Shown piece after piece: positions 7,857 through 13,281 of a DNA stretch of 13,281 nt. Both the position numbers and the translations under genes were made by a program. Origin of the DNA: Sphingobacteriales bacterium. Lineage in GTDB: Bacteria; Bacteroidota; Bacteroidia; Sphingobacteriales; Sphingobacteriaceae. The notes under the pieces were generated by a model. The model ran no database searches. It was given only the letters and a program-made list of their open reading frames with translations, and was not told where the DNA came from. The number at the start of each line of letters is the position of its first letter. Position 1 is the stretch's first letter. Location of the stretch: contig JAGVEE010000274.1 of assembly GCA_020058405.1 (NCBI GenBank), positions 1-13,281 of the forward strand, written 5' to 3'.

Positions 7857-7878
7857 ATTATTTGTAGCTTATATTTTT

Positions 7879-10800
7879 TTACTTAATAATTACGAATCGT
7901 CCGTTGTATTTTTTATCTCCTGTATTTAACACAAAGAAATAAGTTCCTTCCGCCAACTCTTCATAATTCATTTCTATTTTTTGTTTTCCTGCTGGTACTT
8001 GGTGCACAAAATCATCTCTCATTAACCTGCCCGATAAATCAAATATTTGTATTTGTACATTATCTTCCGTTGGTAATTCTACTCCAAAATTCAACATAGA
8101 ATTAGTAGGATTCGGATGCACACTAAACAAACCATTATCAGCTGAGCTTTCTATTACTCCTAATGTTAAGGAAACAATACAATTACTATCATTTGCTTCA
8201 ATTACGTCATCGAATAAATAAGTAGTAGCACATACATCAAAGAACACGGCAGAGTCTGGATCAATTTGATAATTAAATTGGTACTCTTTAGTTTCCTTAC
8301 CTTTTAACGGTCCGGGTACATTCATCACTTCTTTTACTTTGTTATTTACCTTTAATGCAATTGTAAAATTACTTGCAGATAAATTTCCATAATTGGTTAC
8401 TGCTACTTGTACTGGAGTTTTTTGTTTTATTGATATACCATTTAGCGGCGACAAGAAATAAGAGGCTCCAATATCTGAGGTGTCTTTAGAAATAACCACA
8501 ATGGTTGCAGTATCATTTAAGGTATTGAAATCATTGTTTACAAAAATATTATTCTCGTTTAATTTTTTTATTTCTGTAAATGCCTTAATGGTATGAGGAC
8601 CCGCTTGACGAGTAGAGAAACGTTTCGTAAATAATACCAAAGAAGTAGAATCTAATTTCATAGCTGGAGAAAGTGTTCTCGTTGCAGAGTCAACCAATAC
8701 ATCATCAAAGGTATACTTCACTTTAATGCTGTTTATATCTGCTCCAAAATTCTTTACTCTAATAATTACCCTAACGGTATCTTTAAATGTTGCTTGATCT
8801 AATGGAGTAATAAATTCTGTAACCCCTATGTCAAATCCAGGGAAATACTCATCGCATCCAACATCTGGAGTACTAGAGTTTCTGGTTTCACCGTCAATGT
8901 CTTTTGTTACTAAATCCATTGGAGTTCCTGCACCATCAAGCATTGTATTGTTTACGTGCAAATCATATTTAGACCTGAACTTAGGATCAAATTCTCCTAA
9001 TCCTTTCGGCGATTTTCCAATGTTAAATGGAGAGTTTCCTTGGTCTTTTAAACCTAAGTCTGCCAAATTAACGCATAACTCCCCTTTCCATTTCGCAAGA
9101 ATTGTGCCTTTGGTATACAGCAAATTGGTGTTAGCATCGTTAAATTCTGTTACACTATTCTCTTCTGTTGTATATTTAATTGCATAGCCATTTCCATAGT
9201 TCACAAATATATTATTAAACATATTTAAACTGTTTGAAATCTGAATGTTCATTGCCGAAGCAGAATCATTTATACCATCATACAACACAGAGTTATTAAT
9301 AATGTCGATGAAACCTGATGAATTTACTCCTTTGCTCGGGAAGGCTCCAGTACTCTTAATTAAGAATCCACAATCGTTTTTACTACCGTCTCCTACAAAT
9401 CCTCCTGCAATCATATTGTTTGCAATTAAGCCTTTAGAAATGGTACGGCAACTGTCTATTACTAAACCAATATTCTGTGCATTTTTAATAATGTTTCCTG
9501 TAATTAAGAAATCTGTTAATGCACCATAAATATTAATACCTACTCCATCTGGATTTGTTTTTCTCATATCTATTTTGTTATTACTAACACTATCAATTTG
9601 AGTATAAAACACGTCTATGGCTGCAGTATTTACACCATAGAATGAATTGTTTACAATTTTATTTGCGCCAGAGAATGCATTGTTTTTAATACCTAATAAT
9701 CTAACACCAAAACCTCCCCCATAAAACTTAGAATTACGTATTATATTTGAGCTTGCTTGTGCAGGATCTGTATACGCAATTTTACCAGAAGCTAATACAC
9801 CCACTAAGGTATTTACAGTTGAGGTAGAATCAAATCTGAATATACAATTATCAACCGTAATAAACTTTGCGGTATCTGCTATATGAATACCAGAAGCTCT
9901 CGCCTTTGCTTTACTTGTAAAAGTTAAACTCTTAAAGGTAATGTACCTTGCTCCGTCTAATCGTACTACGTGGTGATCTAAATCTTCCACATTATTTGTA
10001 TACTCTAAAATTACATCTTCAGGGTTATTAGTTGAGGATGTGAATATAATTGTGGTATCTGAATGTGTCGCAATATCAGGAATGGTAAATCTCTCAAAAT
10101 AATTTCCTGGAGAAATTTTAAACACAATTGATGAATCAAAACCACAAACTAACGCAGTTACCGCCTGTTGGAAATTGCTGAAATCTTCTGTTCCATTTTT
10201 ACCAATAGTGTACTCTCCTTTTTCTAAGCCTACACACAAATCTTTACATATGGTTTCATATCTGGTAATGGTATCACTTTGCAATCTACCTGTAGGAGCT
10301 ATACGAACACATAATGGTATCCATATAAAATCGCGTTTCACATGTTTTAAATTAAAACTGAACAATTGCTCATCATACCTTCCTTTTAATTCAGTAAGTG
10401 CAACGGTTTGAGAACCTACCCAAGTAATACCAGAATCTAAAGAATACTCTAATGTTATCGATTTACTAGATAAATTCTCATTCCCTTCATTTAATATTTT
10501 AACCGTAAATGTATTTGTTCCGTAAACCGCTTTTTTGTTCATGATTTCGAATAAACTCACATCAAAAAATTGTCGTTCGTATTCTATAGAACCAATATCT
10601 GAGATACGAGGACTTCTTTTACGGTTGTTATAGTCACGGTTTATACCTGCAACTACAATTCCTTTTTTATCAAATCGTGTAGTATCAACTAAATTCATAT
10701 CAAACCTAGACACGAATATCGAATCAGGATGTGTTGTTTTAGAATACGAGAATGAAGATAAATCTTTCGCTGTGTTTTGTTGCCATACTTCAAAGTCTCG

Positions 10801-13281
10801 CTGATTTCTAGGTGGGAAAAATCCAAATCTCGACAAGTAACCTGTGTGGTATGCATTGTGTTCGAATTCTGATGTAGGGTCTGTTGAGTTAAAGTAAACA
10901 GCATAAGGTTTACGAGGTGCCGCAGGTATAGAATCTACTTGTATAATGTTATTACGAACTTGTATGTTTGAGTTTCTGAAATAAGTAACAGATGGTTGCG
11001 TTTCTGGCGGAATTGGTGCCATAATTAAACTATCCATCCCGAAATTTAATGCAGAAACAAATCCGTTATATCTTATTGAATTGTAGTAGATACCAACATT
11101 GCTAGATCGTTTAATTAATATAGCGCTTGAAGTATCTGCAAGAGACGTACCAAAGTCATTCGTGATCCAATTGTTCGAAACAATTAATCTTTTATCAACA
11201 AAACCATCTATACCATAAACTTTTATTCCAATTTGTTTAGAGTTTATTAATTTATTGGCATTAATTAAGCCTCCTTCCCCTGCAAAATTATAAGAGATAG
11301 AAACACAAGTAGGTGCCGAATTAATTCTTGGTGTTAATTGATTAAATCCAATGCTCTTTATCGTATTGTTTGATGAATAAACACCAAACTGATAAAAATC
11401 TTGTATAATGTTACTGTCAATAATATTATTCAAATCGAAATCAACATTTGAAGCACCTAGCATGGCTACTCCTGTATACCCACCAATTAAATTATTTCTA
11501 ACAATTCTGTTTTGTGAACCATTTTTTGCAAATGAGTTATTATCTAATATGCTTAATTTATTACTTGAGGTAAATGCAATCGGATAAAATAAAGCAGAAG
11601 TAGCAGTAGTATTCACTTCTATTTTACATCCTTCAATAATATTATTTTTTGCATTTCTAGTAATGTGTAATCCTGAGCCAAAAGTAGCACCCGTATTTTT
11701 AATATTTAAATTCAATAATCTTACAAAGTTCGAACCATTCATTCTTACCGTGTAATGTAATTTATCAGCATCACCTGTTGGAGTTGGTGGTTGTTGTAAC
11801 ACTACTGCAGTATTACTTGTAGTTCCATATGGTAAAATATTTAACAATGGAGAATCTAAATTCACTAAAAATTTAGGAATAATAGTTCTACCTAAATAAG
11901 GGCTACTAGCCGGATTTACATAAATCCAAGTTATGTCTGCAATACCACAAGTAATATCATTTAATCCTTGTTGAATGCTGTTGTAATATCTTAATGTATC
12001 TGTATTTGGTAAAGGATTGTTTTTATCAAAACCTACATAGAAGTTTCCTTCCACACCAGTACATAAATTTACACATGCTTTGTCATTGTAATAAACTGTA
12101 TCTAATGGTAACCATCCCGATATTTTTTCAATACATACGTCGTAATTTCCTCTGCGTGGCACACTCACTCTTTTCTTAAACGTGTATGTCTGTGAGTCGC
12201 CTGCTTTTGGTAATTTTAAAGTAACAGTATCTGTACTCGTTGAAGAAAAACCATTCTCTAAATCTGAAACAGTATATTTTAATGCAACTTTTTGATTGTC
12301 TAAAGAATAACGTCCTCTGTTTCTTAATTCAACCACAATCTTATTTGGTTTTAATGCCGATAATAATGGGTTCACTACTTTTCTAACTTCCAAATCGATA
12401 TTCGGAACCGTAAACTCATCACAACCGATATCTGGTGTTTTAGATTTACGTGCTTCCTTGTCAAAGTCATCTGTAATGTCTAATCCTCCTGCTGCTTTAC
12501 TCTCTACTGTTAAATCATAGGTATGTAAGTTATACGGTAACTCTTCAAATAATAAAGGCAGAGCAATCGACTTGCGGTCTCTAGAGGTATTACCAGTTGC
12601 TTTTTTGTAATTATTTAAGGCAACCAAAGGAGTTTGTGATAATTGAGAAAAAGTATATCCTAATGCTGGTGTTTCCACACTTGAATTCTGACTTCCTTGA
12701 GTATTACCATATCTTAAAATTAAAATTAAAGGAGTATTCTTATTTGCATAAGTAGTAAAATATAAATTATTTTCGGAAACTATTAAACCGGTTTTTACAT
12801 TTCCTTGGCGTAATTTAGTGTGATACTCCATCGGTATAGCACCATTTGTAGAATAGAAAACGTTATTAACAGATTCTATATCTTCGTTGGTTGAATTTAC
12901 AATGAAACATCTGGCAACGGTTTTAGATACTGAGGTTGCTGCAATTCTTGGAGCATCCATCAATATAGTGTTGTGATATACTGAAATGCTTTTACAAGTA
13001 TTTAAAAATATACCTGAAGTAGTAGTTTGTAATACGGTAAAACCTCCACCAATCATATTATTGCTTAATACAAATGTAGATTTCTTAGCACCCGGTGCTT
13101 TATCGCCTAAGCAATTAAATAAATGTATCCCTTGGAAAGTAATATCGTAAATTTTATTTCCGGAAATTTCATTGGTAAATAAACCAGCTCTATCACCCAA
13201 TTCCTTAGCATAAATACCCCAAGCAGATGGATCCATACCAAACTTACCAGCAATAATATTATTCTTTACTCGTGTGTCAGA
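7879..13281 (-). CDS. Giant beta-helix/CARDB protein with T9SS sorting domain, 5'-truncated by window edge
   Basis: The frame is open to the right edge, giving 1800 visible residues (numbered from base 13281). The first Met codon, at 13236, is internal: the 15 codons before it (SDTRVKNNIIAGKFG) are beta-helix sequence, so the true start and signal peptide lie outside. The visible order is: partial beta-helix ending PDIGCDE (283-289); CARDB-like (about 295-406); beta-helix (407-900, ending SDIGSIE); CARDB-like (about 905-1015); beta-helix (1016-1478, ending PDVGCDE); two CARDB-like domains (about 1480-1715); type A T9SS sorting domain (about 1718-1800: HPNPTNS, IFDLSGRLM, LAEGTYFFVLNT, final FVIIK). 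Architecture and motifs match the gene at 2007-7817, so the two are tandem paralogues. I predict a surface or secreted location by T9SS. No enzymatic motif is seen. It stops 61 bp before the next gene with no clear terminator between, which suggests one transcript. Confidence 0.92.
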   Translation of the reverse strand, partial: SDTRVKNNIIAGKFGMDPSAWGIYAKELGDRAGLFTNEISGNKIYDITFQGIHLFNCLGDKAPGAKKSTFVLSNNMIGGGFTVLQTTTSGIFLNTCKSISVYHNTILMDAPRIAATSVSKTVARCFIVNSTNEDIESVNNVFYSTNGAIPMEYHTKLRQGNVKTGLIVSENNLYFTTYANKNTPLILILRYGNTQGSQNSSVETPALGYTFSQLSQTPLVALNNYKKATGNTSRDRKSIALPLLFEELPYNLHTYDLTVESKAAGGLDITDDFDKEARKSKTPDIGCDEFTVPNIDLEVRKVVNPLLSALKPNKIVVELRNRGRYSLDNQKVALKYTVSDLENGFSSTSTDTVTLKLPKAGDSQTYTFKKRVSVPRRGNYDVCIEKISGWLPLDTVYYNDKACVNLCTGVEGNFYVGFDKNNPLPNTDTLRYYNSIQQGLNDITCGIADITWIYVNPASSPYLGRTIIPKFLVNLDSPLLNILPYGTTSNTAVVLQQPPTPTGDADKLHYTVRMNGSNFVRLLNLNIKNTGATFGSGLHITRNAKNNIIEGCKIEVNTTATSALFYPIAFTSSNKLSILDNNSFAKNGSQNRIVRNNLIGGYTGVAMLGASNVDFDLNNIIDSNIIQDFYQFGVYSSNNTIKSIGFNQLTPRINSAPTCVSISYNFAGEGGLINANKLINSKQIGIKVYGIDGFVDKRLIVSNNWITNDFGTSLADTSSAILIKRSSNVGIYYNSIRYNGFVSALNFGMDSLIMAPIPPETQPSVTYFRNSNIQVRNNIIQVDSIPAAPRKPYAVYFNSTDPTSEFEHNAYHTGYLSRFGFFPPRNQRDFEVWQQNTAKDLSSFSYSKTTHPDSIFVSRFDMNLVDTTRFDKKGIVVAGINRDYNNRKRSPRISDIGSIEYERQFFDVSLFEIMNKKAVYGTNTFTVKILNEGNENLSSKSITLEYSLDSGITWVGSQTVALTELKGRYDEQLFSFNLKHVKRDFIWIPLCVRIAPTGRLQSDTITRYETICKDLCVGLEKGEYTIGKNGTEDFSNFQQAVTALVCGFDSSIVFKISPGNYFERFTIPDIATHSDTTIIFTSSTNNPEDVILEYTNNVEDLDHHVVRLDGARYITFKSLTFTSKAKARASGIHIADTAKFITVDNCIFRFDSTSTVNTLVGVLASGKIAYTDPAQASSNIIRNSKFYGGGFGVRLLGIKNNAFSGANKIVNNSFYGVNTAAIDVFYTQIDSVSNNKIDMRKTNPDGVGINIYGALTDFLITGNIIKNAQNIGLVIDSCRTISKGLIANNMIAGGFVGDGSKNDCGFLIKSTGAFPSKGVNSSGFIDIINNSVLYDGINDSASAMNIQISNSLNMFNNIFVNYGNGYAIKYTTEENSVTEFNDANTNLLYTKGTILAKWKGELCVNLADLGLKDQGNSPFNIGKSPKGLGEFDPKFRSKYDLHVNNTMLDGAGTPMDLVTKDIDGETRNSSTPDVGCDEYFPGFDIGVTEFITPLDQATFKDTVRVIIRVKNFGADINSIKVKYTFDDVLVDSATRTLSPAMKLDSTSLVLFTKRFSTRQAGPHTIKAFTEIKKLNENNIFVNNDFNTLNDTATIVVISKDTSDIGASYFLSPLNGISIKQKTPVQVAVTNYGNLSASNFTIALKVNNKVKEVMNVPGPLKGKETKEYQFNYQIDPDSAVFFDVCATTYLFDDVIEANDSNCIVSLTLGVIESSADNGLFSVHPNPTNSMLNFGVELPTEDNVQIQIFDLSGRLMRDDFVHQVPAGKQKIEMNYEELAEGTYFFVLNTGDKKYNGRFVIIK

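Noticed and set aside
8828..9187. 119-codon plus-strand open frame inside the upstream giant gene
   Set aside because: It is a shadow of the sense frame, with no independent motif or ribosome-binding site.
10695..10904. 69-codon minus-strand open frame in a second frame of the upstream giant gene
   Set aside because: The main frame is uninterrupted across it, so there is no frameshift to explain, and the translation resembles nothing known.

Overview
The window looks like Bacteroidota chromosome. It is AT-rich, and it carries two giant secreted proteins that end in type IX secretion (T9SS) C-terminal sorting domains. It also has a short QueG of the kind usual in that phylum, and no clear Shine-Dalgarno sites at the visible starts. 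The order or family cannot be fixed from what is here; Flavobacteriales-like groups are plausible.

Left part (1-1143, + strand): the C-terminal tail of an IS30-like transposase enters from the left edge and stops at 124. After about 10 bp comes a degenerate tandem array with a CG every 8 bp (135-221). This array runs straight into the start codon of queG (217-1143), the epoxyqueuosine reductase of tRNA queuosine synthesis. The queG stop codon lies inside a second array, with a 7-bp period.

Intergenic part (1144-2006, about 860 bp): no gene is visible. It is almost filled by nested palindromic repeats. There are two 130-bp inverted-repeat cores with the same length and ends, one of them inside a 208-bp element with CCTAGTAAAC/GTTTACTAGG termini. 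There is a third, partial copy, and a 135-bp palindromic insert that again carries the 8-bp CG array on both arms. Only about 1805-1876 shows nothing recognisable. A strong intrinsic terminator (1933-1982, - strand) and a third short tandem array (7-bp, 1986-2015) close the large genes that follow.

Right part (2007-13281, - strand): two tandem paralogous genes separated by 61 bp. The downstream one (2007-7817, 1936 aa) is complete. It has a signal peptide, three modules of parallel beta-helix plus CARDB-like Ig domain, a further CARDB-like domain and a T9SS sorting domain. The upstream one (7879-13281) has the same plan but runs off the right edge; 1800 residues are visible. The pair was probably transcribed together towards the terminator at 1933-1982. 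Both products are expected to be exported by Sec, passed across the outer membrane by T9SS, and anchored on or released from the cell surface. Their substrate or binding partner cannot be read from the sequence.

The most unusual material is the non-coding DNA: short 7- and 8-bp arrays that overlap three gene ends, and the palindromic element cluster. The modular regularity of the two giant proteins is also notable.
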